Positions 38,856-48,023 of a stretch of DNA of 64,000 nt are shown piece after piece. The notes under the pieces are model-generated. The model worked only from the letters and a program-made list of their open reading frames with translations, made no database searches and was not told where the DNA came from. Position numbers and translations under genes: made by a program. Position 1 is the first letter of the stretch; the number at the start of each line of letters is the position of its first letter. The stretch covers positions 62,001 to 126,000 of the forward strand of contig NZ_BBJP01000081.1 of NCBI RefSeq assembly GCF_000739595.1. Reading direction: 5' to 3'. This DNA comes from Halorubrum halophilum. GTDB taxonomy: Archaea > Halobacteriota > Halobacteria > Halobacteriales > Haloferacaceae.

Positions 38856-38973
38856 TGCCACAGCGCACGCGATGGCGCGTAATAAGCTTCCGGGGACGCG
38901 CGGAACCGAGGGACCCGGACCGGGTACGCCGCGCCTAACGGGCTGGCCGCGACCCGCGCACAGCACGACTTCA

Positions 38974-38979
38974 TTTAAA
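38974..38979 (+). promoter_or_regulatory. TATA-like box of the FAD oxidoreductase gene
   Basis: TTTAAA ends 25 nt before the ATG at 39005, the usual spacing for a leaderless haloarchaeal transcript. Confidence 0.55.
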
Positions 38980-39004
38980 CCGCCGCGCCGCGTACGCTCC
39001 GGTA

Positions 39005-40081
39005 ATGAGTTCGTCCGACGACGAGTACGAGATCGCGGTTGTCGGCGGCGGGCCGGCCGGCCTGACGACCGCCCTGTACGGAGCCCGACTGGGCCACGAG
39101 ACGGTGCTGATCGACCGCGGCGGCGGGCGCGCGGCGATGATGGCCGACACGCACAACGTGATCGGCGTTCCCGAGGAGACCTCCGGCAACGAGTTCCTCG
39201 CCACCGGCCGCGAGCAGGTGCAGTCGTACGGCGGCGCCTTCGAGCGCGGCTTCGTCACCGACGCGGAGCGCACCGACGACGACCGGTTCCGGCTGACGAC
39301 GAATGACGCCGAGATCCGGGCCGACCGCGTCGTCCTCGCGACCGGCTTCTCCGACGAGCGCCCGGACCCGCCGCTCCCGCGGACGGGGCGGGGGCTCCAC
39401 TACTGTCTCCACTGCGACGCCTACATGTTCGTCGACGAGCCGGTGTACGTGATGGGCCACGGCGAGGCCGCCGCCCACGTCGCGATGATCATGCTCAACG
39501 TGACCGACGACGTGGACCTGCTGACCCGCGGCGAGGAGCCGACGTGGAGCGACGAGACCGCGGCGCAGCTGGAGGCACACCCCGTGGAAGTCGTCCGCGA
39601 GGACGTGGCGGGCGTCGAGAACGACCCCGACTCCGGGTGGCTCGAGGCGCTGGAGTTCGAAGACGGCACCCGCCGCGAGTACCGCGGCGGCTTTCCGATG
39701 TACGGCTCCGACTACAACACCGCGCTCGCCGAGGGACTCGGCTGCGACCTCACCGACGGCGGCGAGATCGACGTCGACGACCACGGCCGCACCAGCGAGG
39801 ACGGCGTGTTCGCGGTCGGCGACATCACGCCCGGCCACAACCAGGTACCCGTCGCGATGGGGCAGGGCGCGAAGGCCGGCCTCGCGATCCACAAGGAGAT
39901 CCGCGAGTTCCCGCGCTCGACGGAGACGATCGAGGCGGACGGCCCGGTCGATCCCGACGAGGTGCCCGCCATCTCGCCGGAGCTCATGGCGACCGCAGTC
40001 GCCCACGAGGGGCACGCCGGCGGACCGCGTGAGGAGGGCGTTGAGGCCACGGAGGAGACGCCCGCGGCCGACGACGACTGA
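39005..40081 (+). CDS. thioredoxin reductase-like FAD/NAD(P) oxidoreductase
   Basis: A 358-aa two-dinucleotide-binding-domain flavoprotein. The FAD loop is VVGGGPAGL (about 12-20). The CxxC pair Cys134/Cys137 in CLHCDAY has the spacing of thioredoxin reductases. An NAD(P) fold follows (about 147-175, VYVMGHGEAA), then the second FAD motif DEDGVFAVGDI-like SEDGVFAVGDI. A C-terminal extension of about 45 residues, ending in acidic sequence, is longer than in bacterial TrxB. It may reduce thioredoxin or a glutaredoxin-like partner; none is adjacent. Confidence 0.88.
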   Translation: MSSSDDEYEIAVVGGGPAGLTTALYGARLGHETVLIDRGGGRAAMMADTHNVIGVPEETSGNEFLATGREQVQSYGGAFERGFVTDAERTDDDRFRLTTNDAEIRADRVVLATGFSDERPDPPLPRTGRGLHYCLHCDAYMFVDEPVYVMGHGEAAAHVAMIMLNVTDDVDLLTRGEEPTWSDETAAQLEAHPVEVVREDVAGVENDPDSGWLEALEFEDGTRREYRGGFPMYGSDYNTALAEGLGCDLTDGGEIDVDDHGRTSEDGVFAVGDITPGHNQVPVAMGQGAKAGLAIHKEIREFPRSTETIEADGPVDPDEVPAISPELMATAVAHEGHAGGPREEGVEATEETPAADDD

Positions 40082-40191
40082 GCAGGGAGTTCGCCCACGT
40101 ACTGGGCCGGCAGCTCCGCGAAACGACGCGAGAGCCGGCTTGAGGGGCCGTGAGACCGACCCTTTTTGATCCGCTGTCCCCGATCCTCCGT

Positions 40192-40965
40192 ATGGGTAGC
40201 ATCAACGCGGACTTTGCCGGCGAGACGGTCGTGGTCACGGGGGGATCGAGCGGGATCGGCCGCGCGGTCGCGACGGGATTCGGTGACGCGGGCGCGACCG
40301 TGATCAACGCCGACGTCCGGGCGGCGCCGAAAGACGTCGACGCGGAGACCCCCACCCACGAGGCCATCGAGGAGGACGGCGGAACCGCCGCGTTCGTCGA
40401 GACCGACGTCTCCGAGCCGAGTCAGATCGAGTCGGTGATCGAGGCGGCCCGCGAGTTCGGCGGGGTCGACGTGATGGTGAACAACGCGGGGGTCCACCGC
40501 AGCCGCGAGTTCCTCGACGTCACCCCGGAGGACTTCGATTTCGTCCACGGCGTCAACCTCAGAGGCGCCTTCTTCGGCACGCAACTGGCTGCCAAGGACA
40601 TGATCGATCGCGGCGTCGAGGGAGCGATCGTGAACACGTCCTCGACCACGGCCGAACGCGCGGAGTGGGACCACTCCCACTACGCGGCGACCAAGGGCGG
40701 GATCCAGATGCTCACGCGGAGCGCGGCGCTCGAACTCGACGGGCACGGGATCCGGGTGAACGCGGTCGCTCCGGGACCGATCGCCACCGAGATCCGGGAG
40801 GGGTGGGCCGACGAGGCGAGAGACGCGATCGAGGAGTCCGACGGCCTCCCGTCCCGAGCCGGTATCCCCGCGGACCTGCGCGACGCGTACCTCTACCTCG
40901 CCTCCGAGGGCGCGAGCTACGTGACGGGCGAGACGGTGTGGGTCGACGGCGGGGGGAGTCTGTAA
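40192..40965 (+). CDS. SDR family oxidoreductase
   Basis: A 257-aa classical short-chain dehydrogenase with cofactor loop VTGGSSGIG, NNAGVHRS, a catalytic serine in NTSSTTAE, HYAATKG carrying the Tyr-x-x-x-Lys pair, and C-terminal ASYVTGETVWVDGG. Together these make it close to the 3-oxoacyl-ACP reductase / glucose dehydrogenase group. ATG 40192 (MGSINADFAG) gives the family N-terminus; a CCTTTTTGAT box lies 20-30 nt before it. No chaperone or substrate gene is near, so the substrate cannot be named. Confidence 0.92.
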   Translation: MGSINADFAGETVVVTGGSSGIGRAVATGFGDAGATVINADVRAAPKDVDAETPTHEAIEEDGGTAAFVETDVSEPSQIESVIEAAREFGGVDVMVNNAGVHRSREFLDVTPEDFDFVHGVNLRGAFFGTQLAAKDMIDRGVEGAIVNTSSTTAERAEWDHSHYAATKGGIQMLTRSAALELDGHGIRVNAVAPGPIATEIREGWADEARDAIEESDGLPSRAGIPADLRDAYLYLASEGASYVTGETVWVDGGGSL

Positions 40966-41264
40966 GGTGGCGACTGCAAGATGATCGAAGCGGTACGGCT
41001 GATGAGATCCAACTCCTTCTCAGCATTTTCCGAGTGAATCGAGGAAAATCGCCGGCCGGGACCCTCGCGAGCGAACAGCGTGAGCGAGCGAGGGTACGGC
41101 CGGCGCACGACCGTAGGGAGTGCGCCGGCCGGGATTTGAACCGGAATCAGACGTGCTCGCTCACGCTGTTCGCTGCGCGCGACTGATAGGGTTCAAACCC
41201 TCGGCGCATCTTCCCGCACGACTCACTCGTCGCTGTCGCTCCTCGTTCGTAGTGTGCGGGAAGA
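40966..41264. other. intergenic region with copies of the tRNA-Gly 3' end
   Basis: No protein gene. Two inverted copies of an AGCGAACAGCGTGAGCGAG segment lie at 41069-41087 and about 41157-41176. Partial tRNA sequences lie at 41121-41142 (same orientation as the tRNA) and about 41191-41220 (opposite orientation). The segment looks like a layered integration scar next to the tRNA gene. Confidence 0.55.
41121..41142 (-). repeat. 22-nt exact copy of the tRNA-Gly 3' end
   Basis: The 22 bases (starting TGCGCCGGCCGGGATTTG) repeat the first 22 bases of the tRNA-Gly gene region 41265-41286, in the same orientation and 122 nt away. They cover the T-arm and acceptor strand that integrases use as attachment sites. 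No integrase lies between the copies. Confidence 0.65.
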
Positions 41265-41335
41265 TGCGCCGGCCGGGATTTGAACCCGGGCCATGAGCTT
41301 GGAAGGCTCAGGTCCTACCACTAGACCACCGGCGC
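41265..41335 (-). tRNA. tRNA-Gly (anticodon TCC)
   Basis: Read on the minus strand, the acceptor GCGCCGG pairs with CCGGCGC and the discriminator is A. The anticodon stem TGAGC/GCTCA holds loop CTTCCAA, so the anticodon is TCC (decodes GGA). The T-loop is TTCAAAT. No intron and no encoded CCA. Confidence 0.95.
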
Positions 41336-41569
41336 GCAGTGCGTCCGTCGCTGAACGCGTCTACACGTAGGCCGAACAGTTCTGATAAACGTTCCGTGTT
41401 CTCGACGACTGCGGCGCATCCTCTCCGCCGACGATCGTCCACACCACTACTTAAAAAGCCACAATATGTCGGGCCGTTCCCGCGAACGTAGAACCGTTTT
41501 CAGAGGGTTAGAAGCGTTCTGGGTACATATGTCGGTAGCCATCCAACGTACACCCGTAAGGTGACGACA

Positions 41570-42094
41570 ATGTCATACCAATCGAGCAATCCACTGGTCG
41601 ACGAGGTCGAGTTCGCGCTGGACGGCCCATGGGCGGCGTACTGGATCGCCTTCCTGCGTGTCGTCACCGGATGGTGGTTCTTCCACGCCGGGATCACGAA
41701 GGTTATCGAGGACGGGTTCTCGTACACCTACGGGTCGGCGTACATGTCGGAGATGAGCGGGACCGCGCTCGGCGGCATCCCGGTCTGGATGGGGAACAAC
41801 CTCGCGTGGCTCATCGAGCCGGGCGTCCCCCTGTTCGAGACGCTGATCGGGCTGGCGCTCATCGCGGGCGCGTTCACCCGGTTCGCCGCCTTCGGCGGGA
41901 TCATCTTCATGGTCCTGTTCTGGATCGGCAACGCCGGGTTCGGCAACGGGCTCGTCAACGGCGACTTCATGGGCCTGCTGTTGTTCATGACCATGATCGT
42001 GCTCGCGGCCGGCCGGTACTACGGCCTCGACGCGGTCATCGAGAAGATGGACGTGGTCGAACAGCACCCGAAGCTCCGCTACCTGCTCGGTTAA
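41570..42094 (+). CDS. DoxX-like membrane protein
   Basis: A 174-aa integral membrane protein with four hydrophobic helices (about 26-46, 84-103, 112-130, 137-155), the size and layout of the DoxX family. Family members include quinol-oxidising subunits and membrane redox proteins. The blocks LRVVTGWWFFHAG and LIGLALIAGAFTRFAAF match it. ATG 41570 lies 9 nt after an in-frame GTG (41561). The next gene starts 13 nt downstream, so both are probably one operon. Exact role unknown. Confidence 0.85.
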   Translation: MSYQSSNPLVDEVEFALDGPWAAYWIAFLRVVTGWWFFHAGITKVIEDGFSYTYGSAYMSEMSGTALGGIPVWMGNNLAWLIEPGVPLFETLIGLALIAGAFTRFAAFGGIIFMVLFWIGNAGFGNGLVNGDFMGLLLFMTMIVLAAGRYYGLDAVIEKMDVVEQHPKLRYLLG

Positions 42095-42107
42095 GAGGTG
42101 ACATCTA

Positions 42108-42392
42108 ATGACAGACATCATCGACAAGGCGGCGATGGCGCTGAGCGCAGGACTGATGCTGCTCGGGATCGTCGGCATGGGGCTCTTAGAGCTCCTCGTC
42201 GGCCAACCGTACAGCCCGGTCCCGATGACGAACGAGGCGGGCGACGTGATCGCGACCCCGCTGTTCTCGCCGCAGCTCCGGACGGGGGTCGTGCTGGCCG
42301 GCATCGCGGTGCTCGGCCTGTACGCGGCCTACAAGGTCGTGACGCCGCTGGCCGAGGACGCACAGACCGGCCACGAGACGGTCGCCGACTGA
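42108..42392 (+). CDS. small two-helix membrane protein paired with DoxX
   Basis: A 94-aa protein with helices at about 8-28 and 58-78, and a polar loop between them containing a proline-rich segment. I do not recognise the family. It starts 13 nt after doxX, so co-expression and a shared complex are likely. The C-terminal tail is short, charged and cytoplasmic or external depending on topology. Confidence 0.7.
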   Translation: MTDIIDKAAMALSAGLMLLGIVGMGLLELLVGQPYSPVPMTNEAGDVIATPLFSPQLRTGVVLAGIAVLGLYAAYKVVTPLAEDAQTGHETVAD

Positions 42393-42430
42393 GGCGGCTC
42401 GTGACTCGACCGCCGCGGTAGACGGCGCGG

Positions 42431-45037
42431 CTACTCTTCTGCGTTCCCGTCGGATGACCCGTCGAGCCTCGGGTCCGTCTCGTCCGTCTCGTCCGTCTCG
42501 TCCGTCTCGCGAGCGACGCCGCCGTCGGCGCTCACCGACGAGTCGGGGCCGTCCGTCTCTTCCGCGCCGAACGTGAACGAGGTATCCTCCGACTCCCGGT
42601 CGGCCTCGGGCTCGGACGCTCCGTCGTCGCCCTCCGAACTGTCGTCGCTTTCCGAACTGTCGTCGCCCTCCGAACTGTCGTCGCCCTCCGAATCGCTGTC
42701 GACCGTCACGCTTTCTGCGTCGTCGCTCCCCGCTGTTTCAGTCTCGGCGTCGCCGCTCGCTTCTGTTTCGGCCTCGACGTCGACTCCGCGTTCCGCTCCC
42801 GCATTGCCCACGTCGAACGCGTCGGTCATGCGGCGCAGGTCCCGTGCGCGCTCCGTCAGGTCGTGCGCCTGCTCGGAGACCTCCCGCAGCGTCACGGCCT
42901 GCTCCTCGGCGGTCGACGCGACGGTCGTCGCTTCCGCGGTCGTCTGCTGGCTCACGCCGGCGAGGTCGTCGACGGCGCCGGTGACCTCGCTGACGGACGA
43001 CGCCTGCGCGTCCATCGCGCCGGAGATCTCCTGGACCCCGTCGTCGGCCTCGGTCACGCGCTCGGCGACCGCCTCCAGCGCGTCTTCGGCCTCTTCGACG
43101 GTGTCGACGCCGTCGCCGACGCCCTCGCGGATCGCGGCCATCTCGGCGACGCTCTCGTCGGTGCGCTCACGGAGACCGGAGATTAGCGTCTCGACCTCGG
43201 CGGCCGACTCCTGAGTCTCCTCCGCGAGCGACTTCACCTCCTCGGCGACGACCGCGAAGCCGGAGCCGGCCTCGCCCGCGCGGGCGGCCTCGATGGAGGC
43301 GTTCAACGCGAGCAGGTTCGTCTGGTCGGCGATCTCCGAGATCGTCTCGACGATCTCGTCGACCTCTTCCATCTCGGCCTCCAGCCGCTCGACGGTCTCC
43401 GCGGCCGACTCCGACCGGTCCTCGATCGCGTGAAGCTCGTCGACCGCGTCGCCGGTCGCCTCGCGCCCCCGGTCGGTGAGGTCGCTCGCCTGCTGTGACG
43501 TGGTCGCCACCTGCTCGGCGGAGGCGGCCACCTCCTCGACGGTCGCGGACATGTCCTCCATCTCGCCCGCGACGTCGGCGAGTTGGCGGCTCTGTCGCTC
43601 GGCGCCCGCCGAGATTTCGTCGACTGCGTCGCTCGTCTCGCGGCCCGCCTCGGCGACCTCGTCGGTCCCGTCCGTCACCGCCTCGCTCTTCTCCGCCACT
43701 TCGCCCGCGAACGCGTCCACTTCGGCGATCGTCGTCTCCAGCTCGTCCATCGCGTCGTTGAACCCGTCTGCGATCTCGTGAAGCGCCTCGGGATCGTCGG
43801 GCCGGGCGTCGAGCCGGGCGGTGAGGTCGCCGTCGGCGCATGCCTCCATCGTCGCCCCGAACGCCGCGGCGCGCTCCTCCAACGTCTGCGCGAACGCCTC
43901 GCTCTCGGCTTTCGCCGCCTCCGCGCGCTCCTTCTGGATCTCCGCGGACTCGATCTCCTCGCGCAGCGAGTCGCGCATCGTCGAGAACGAACCGTAGAGG
44001 TCGCCGAACTCGTCTCGCCGGCTCGTTTCCAAGTCCACGTCGAGGGTACCGGTCTCAAGTTCGCGCGCCCGGTCGCCGAGGCGGTTCAGCTCGACGACGG
44101 TCCCGCGGCCGAGCGTCGCGCCGAGCAGGCCCAGGCCGACGATCGCGACCCCGATGATCAGGAGGAGGTTCCGGCCGATCATCCCGGAGAGCGCGTACGC
44201 CTCGGAAAGGGGGACGTGGACCGCGATCGACCAATCCTCTGTCGGTACCGGTGCGTACGCGACGAAGTACTCGGTCCCCTCGGCGAAGCCGAACGTCGCG
44301 GACGCGACGTGTCCGATCGGGTTCTCCCCGTCGAAGAGGGCGGTCCGGACCCCGCCGTCGTACCGCTCACCGGCGACGCCCTCGCGGTCGCCGGCGACGA
44401 TCGTCCCATCCGACTGCACGATCGTCGTGAACGCGCCGTCGGTCGGCTGCCGGAGGTCCGCGACGATCGGCGCGAGATTGACCTCCATGACGAGGTAGTC
44501 GCGCATCGGCGTCAGGGCGACGTACGCGACCCGCTGTTCGCCCTCGACCTCGTACGTCGGCGTGGTGAAGACCTGATCGCCGTACAACAGGTTGTCGTCG
44601 AACCACTCCTGCCCGGTGACGGCGGCGCCGGCGTCGGCGTCGTCTTGGCTCGATGCAAGCACGGTGCCCTGTTTGCGGTCGACGTGGTGGAGAGCGACCA
44701 CCTCCTCGGCGGTCCGTGAGTGGTGCGAACTGAGATACCGGCTCGTCACGTCCGGATCGTTGGAGAACGCCTCGTTGTCCGCGATGTCGCTCGCCGTCGA
44801 ACGGCGGGCGCTCGTCCAGCCGTCGAGCTCGATACCGCTCAGCTCTGCGACGGCGGTGTAGTCCTCCTGTGCGCTGGCTTCGAGCTGCTCGGTCGTCTCC
44901 GCGTAGGTGACCGCACCCACCGCGCCGATGGCGGCGACGACGACCAGCACGGCGACCGCGAACTTCGCGAGGTAGCTCCGAGTGACCGCGTCGGGGGTGA
45001 TCCGACGCAGAAGCCGATCCAGCGGTGTAGAACTCAT
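42431..45037 (-). CDS. methyl-accepting chemotaxis transducer with low-complexity acidic tail
   Basis: An 868-aa haloarchaeal transducer. Helix 1 lies at about 24-47, a dCache-like extracellular sensor at 48-285 and helix 2 at about 288-312. Two HAMP-like segments follow (about 313-365 and 395-445), then a long coiled coil with the signalling hairpin tip [18 protein letters not shown] (about 560). It would control CheA/CheY and motor switching. The last 120 residues are low-complexity: imperfect repeats of SSEGDD and a run of ETD triplets, made by 15-nt and 9-nt DNA repeats at 42629-42700 and 42477-42510. The tail has no recognised receptor-binding pentapeptide. Confidence 0.93.
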   Translation of the reverse strand: MSSTPLDRLLRRITPDAVTRSYLAKFAVAVLVVVAAIGAVGAVTYAETTEQLEASAQEDYTAVAELSGIELDGWTSARRSTASDIADNEAFSNDPDVTSRYLSSHHSRTAEEVVALHHVDRKQGTVLASSQDDADAGAAVTGQEWFDDNLLYGDQVFTTPTYEVEGEQRVAYVALTPMRDYLVMEVNLAPIVADLRQPTDGAFTTIVQSDGTIVAGDREGVAGERYDGGVRTALFDGENPIGHVASATFGFAEGTEYFVAYAPVPTEDWSIAVHVPLSEAYALSGMIGRNLLLIIGVAIVGLGLLGATLGRGTVVELNRLGDRARELETGTLDVDLETSRRDEFGDLYGSFSTMRDSLREEIESAEIQKERAEAAKAESEAFAQTLEERAAAFGATMEACADGDLTARLDARPDDPEALHEIADGFNDAMDELETTIAEVDAFAGEVAEKSEAVTDGTDEVAEAGRETSDAVDEISAGAERQSRQLADVAGEMEDMSATVEEVAASAEQVATTSQQASDLTDRGREATGDAVDELHAIEDRSESAAETVERLEAEMEEVDEIVETISEIADQTNLLALNASIEAARAGEAGSGFAVVAEEVKSLAEETQESAAEVETLISGLRERTDESVAEMAAIREGVGDGVDTVEEAEDALEAVAERVTEADDGVQEISGAMDAQASSVSEVTGAVDDLAGVSQQTTAEATTVASTAEEQAVTLREVSEQAHDLTERARDLRRMTDAFDVGNAGAERGVDVEAETEASGDAETETAGSDDAESVTVDSDSEGDDSSEGDDSSESDDSSEGDDGASEPEADRESEDTSFTFGAEETDGPDSSVSADGGVARETDETDETDETDPRLDGSSDGNAEE

Positions 45038-45062
45038 TACAACGACGCGGTCGTCACTGTCC

Positions 45063-45069
45063 CTTTAAT
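45063..45069 (-). promoter_or_regulatory. TATA-like box of the transducer gene
   Basis: On the minus strand ATTAAAG lies 26-32 nt ahead of the start at 45037, consistent with a short leader. Confidence 0.45.
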
Positions 45070-45097
45070 CCACGCCCGTCGATATCGAACGCGATAA

Positions 45098-45748
45098 TCA
45101 GCCGTCTAAAACGGTGACCGCCGCGTAGCAATTCCCGCTCGACACGCCCGCTTCGACCGTTTCGAGAGCGCTCTCCGCGAGATCGGTCTCGAACTCTTCG
45201 GGCGAGTAGATGTGATAGTACCGCGGCACCGTCTCGCCGCCCGGCAGCGTCCAGTCGACCGTCGTGTCGAACCCCGCTTCCCGGTCGAACCGGTCGTGGG
45301 CCGTGCTCCACGCGCTCACCAGCGCGGTCCCGCCCGGCGCGAGCACTCGCGCGAGCTCGTCGAGGCTCCGCACCCGCGCCTCGCGCGACGGGAGGTGGTG
45401 GAGGGCGGCGACGTAGACGGCGAGCCCGACCGCGTCGGTCGCGAGCGGCAGGGTTGCTGCATCGCCGTGGACGAACGACGCCGTCTGGTCGTACCCCCGC
45501 TTGCGGGCCCGAGTGACTGCCTCGCGGAGGAGCTCGCGGCTGAGATCGACACCGACGACCGCGTCCGCACGATCGGCGAGGAGCTCCGCGTGGCGCCCGT
45601 TGCCGCAGCCGAGGTCGAGCGCGCGCGTCGCGGTGCGGCCGTCGAGGAACGACTCTACCTCCGGCCACGCGTACTCTCGCGTCTTCGAGAAGTGCACCGC
45701 GATACGGTCGTACGTCGACTGGGGATCGACGGCGGAGTGGGGGTCCAT
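45098..45748 (-). CDS. Trm9-like SAM-dependent tRNA methyltransferase
   Basis: A 216-aa class I methyltransferase. The start STYDRIAVHFSKTREYAWP matches the Trm9/ALKBH8 signature (YDxIAxHFSxTR…WP), followed by LDLGCGNGRH (motif I) and the catalytic-region block HLPSREARVRSLDELARVLAPGG. Trm9 methylates the wobble uridine side chain of tRNA in eukaryotes, where it needs Trm112. No Trm112-like zinc-ribbon protein lies nearby. Function in haloarchaea is an inference from this signature. Transcribed alone beside the second pil pair. Confidence 0.75.
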   Translation of the reverse strand: MDPHSAVDPQSTYDRIAVHFSKTREYAWPEVESFLDGRTATRALDLGCGNGRHAELLADRADAVVGVDLSRELLREAVTRARKRGYDQTASFVHGDAATLPLATDAVGLAVYVAALHHLPSREARVRSLDELARVLAPGGTALVSAWSTAHDRFDREAGFDTTVDWTLPGGETVPRYYHIYSPEEFETDLAESALETVEAGVSSGNCYAAVTVLDG

Positions 45749-45836
45749 ACCTGGTAGTCGTTTCGCGCCGATTTAGGTCCGGTGACCGCGGCTTTCGGCG
45801 GCAGCGACGCCGGCTCCGAGGTCACCCGAGGGAGAC

Positions 45837-48023
45837 TCACAACGTGTCGATGACGAGGAAGGTGGCGAGCGTCAACAGCAACAGGACGACGACGTGTTTC
45901 ACGCCGTCTTTGACCGATCCCTCCCCGAGCTGCCCGGCGACGAGCCCGGAGCAGACCGCCTGTATCGCGGCGGCGTGGAAGAACAGCTGCTCGTAGGCGC
46001 CCGCTTCGATGTCGCCGAGCCCCTCCGTGATCCCCGAGGAGCCGCCCGGCGCACCGGGGAGGTCGCTGGCACCGGTTCCGGTACCCGAACTGGGGATCGC
46101 CGCCTCCTCGATCGCGGGGATGAACGACACCGACAGCGAGGCGATGATCCCCAAGAAGACGAGGAAGGAGATATAGATCACGATGAGGTACGTCAACATT
46201 ACCTGCCGGCGCTCCCGGCGGAGCGACCACGTCGCGCGCGCCTCGTCGGCCGCGATCCGGAGCACGGGGCCGATGTCGCCGCTGGCGCGCATCGCGTTCG
46301 TGATGAGCGCGACCGCCCGCGAGGTCATCGGCGACCGGACGCGCCGCTCCAGTCGCCGGAGCGCGGTGCTCACGTCGGCCCCCCAGTCGATGTCGCGCCG
46401 AGTGCGCCGCAGGTCGTCCGTGAGCGCCTCCAAGTTCGAGTCCGCGACCCGCCGGACGCTCCCGACCACGGAGGTGCCCGCCTCGTTGACGCTGGCGAGC
46501 CGGTCGAGGAAGTCCGGGACCGCCGACTCGATCCGTCGAACCCGGCGCTTGCGCGCCTCGTAGACGACGGCGTAGCTCGCGAGGACGAGCGCGGTCGCGG
46601 CGACGACCGGCCGCTCGACCTGCGCGACCATCTCGGTCGGCGGGCCGAGGGTGATCGGGAAGGCGGTCACGAGCAGGCCGAGGACCGCGAGCGGCACGGA
46701 CAAGAGGAACACAGTGCGTGGCGCGTCGAGCACGCTCTCGACGGGTGAGGTGACCCACCGCCGCAGCGATCGGATCCCGTCGTACGCCCGGAGGCGCTCG
46801 CGGCTCGTCGCCCAGCGGTCACGCTCGCGGTCGCGGTCGTCCACCGCCGCGCCGCCGTGAGCCTGCGTCCCGCCACCGTGAGCCTGCGCCCCGCCGTCAG
46901 CGGCGACCGCCCCGTCGGCGCCGGCAGCGCCGCCCGCCTCGGCCCCGTCTTCGATCGCCTCCGAGAGGTCGACGGTCTCGGTGCCGCCGACCCCCTGCGT
47001 GACGCTGTCGACGTAGACCACGAACCCGAAGGTCGCCAGCGGCACGCCGAGGTAGACCACGACGCGCAACAGGGGAAGCGTGTCCTCCAACACGAGCCCG
47101 ATCACGACGAGGATGGTGATAAAGAAGAGCGGCCCGGCCACCAGCGCGGTGACGTACGCCTCCGCGAACGTGGAGAGCAGTTCCAGGTACTGCTGCTGTT
47201 TCGCCTCGGCCTCCTCCTGATACAGCTCGTACTGGTCGCTGAGGAACGCCGAGATGGGCTGTCCGGTGCCGAGCACGGACGCGAGGTTCTCCGCGAAGTC
47301 TGCCAGGTCGTCGCTCGGGGTGCGCCGGGAGGTGCGCTGGAGCGCGGTGAGCGCGTCGGTGCCGAAGGCGTTCATGTCGCGGACGGCGACCGACAGCTCC
47401 GTCGCCGCCTCGCCGTACACCGCCTCGTTCTCCGCGAGGGTGTCCATCACGCGGGGGAACGGCATCCCCGATCGCGAGAGCGCGTACATGAACGCGACGG
47501 TGCGCGGGAGGGTGGCGTCGATCTCCGCCCCCCGGGCGTGAGCGCGCTGGTCGAGCAGCTCCCACCGGCCGTAGTACATCCCGATCGCGAGCGCGGAGCC
47601 GAGCGTCGCCGACGCCAGCGTCAACAGCAGGAACAGCTGTGGGAGTCCGAGTTCCGTGAGCCGGGTCACCCCCGCGACGAATCCGAGCGACGCGGGGAGC
47701 GTCTCCCGCAGGGTCGCCTCGCTCACGTCGAGCGCCGAGAGGAGGCCGGCCGCGACGTACACGCCGACGACGCTGCCGGCGACGCCGAGCACGCCCGCGT
47801 ACAGGAGCGTCTTGGCGGCGTACGTCCGGTGGGTCCCGGCGATGTGCGCGGCGCGCATCAGGTCGCGCTGTCGCCGTCTCCGGGGGCCGTCCTCGGCGAC
47901 GTAGTCGCCGAAGATCAACAGCGCGATCCGAGTGACGACCAGGTCGGCCCCGTCGTCGACCGCGGGCAGGAGCAGCGCCAGACAGCACCCGACCGCGGCG
48001 AGCAGGGGGAGGTACGCGATCAT
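45837..48023 (-). CDS. pilC: second PilC-like platform protein
   Basis: A 728-aa GspF/TadC-family protein with two T2SSF domains (about 180-300, VAFMYALSRSG, and about 510-630) and about eight or nine transmembrane helices. A linker of about 90 residues rich in Ala, Gly, Asp and His (including AQAHGGGTQAHGG) separates the halves. It shares a 4-nt ATGA overlap with the upstream PilB gene, so the pair is coupled. It is clearly a paralogue of the protein at 17683 but diverged. Unlike that cluster, no pilin-like genes follow. Confidence 0.9.
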   Translation of the reverse strand: MIAYLPLLAAVGCCLALLLPAVDDGADLVVTRIALLIFGDYVAEDGPRRRRQRDLMRAAHIAGTHRTYAAKTLLYAGVLGVAGSVVGVYVAAGLLSALDVSEATLRETLPASLGFVAGVTRLTELGLPQLFLLLTLASATLGSALAIGMYYGRWELLDQRAHARGAEIDATLPRTVAFMYALSRSGMPFPRVMDTLAENEAVYGEAATELSVAVRDMNAFGTDALTALQRTSRRTPSDDLADFAENLASVLGTGQPISAFLSDQYELYQEEAEAKQQQYLELLSTFAEAYVTALVAGPLFFITILVVIGLVLEDTLPLLRVVVYLGVPLATFGFVVYVDSVTQGVGGTETVDLSEAIEDGAEAGGAAGADGAVAADGGAQAHGGGTQAHGGAAVDDRDRERDRWATSRERLRAYDGIRSLRRWVTSPVESVLDAPRTVFLLSVPLAVLGLLVTAFPITLGPPTEMVAQVERPVVAATALVLASYAVVYEARKRRVRRIESAVPDFLDRLASVNEAGTSVVGSVRRVADSNLEALTDDLRRTRRDIDWGADVSTALRRLERRVRSPMTSRAVALITNAMRASGDIGPVLRIAADEARATWSLRRERRQVMLTYLIVIYISFLVFLGIIASLSVSFIPAIEEAAIPSSGTGTGASDLPGAPGGSSGITEGLGDIEAGAYEQLFFHAAAIQAVCSGLVAGQLGEGSVKDGVKHVVVLLLLTLATFLVIDTL

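Noticed and set aside
42431-42700. A non-coding microsatellite
   Set aside because: The repeats are in frame with the transducer gene and encode its acidic tail, so they are coding low complexity.
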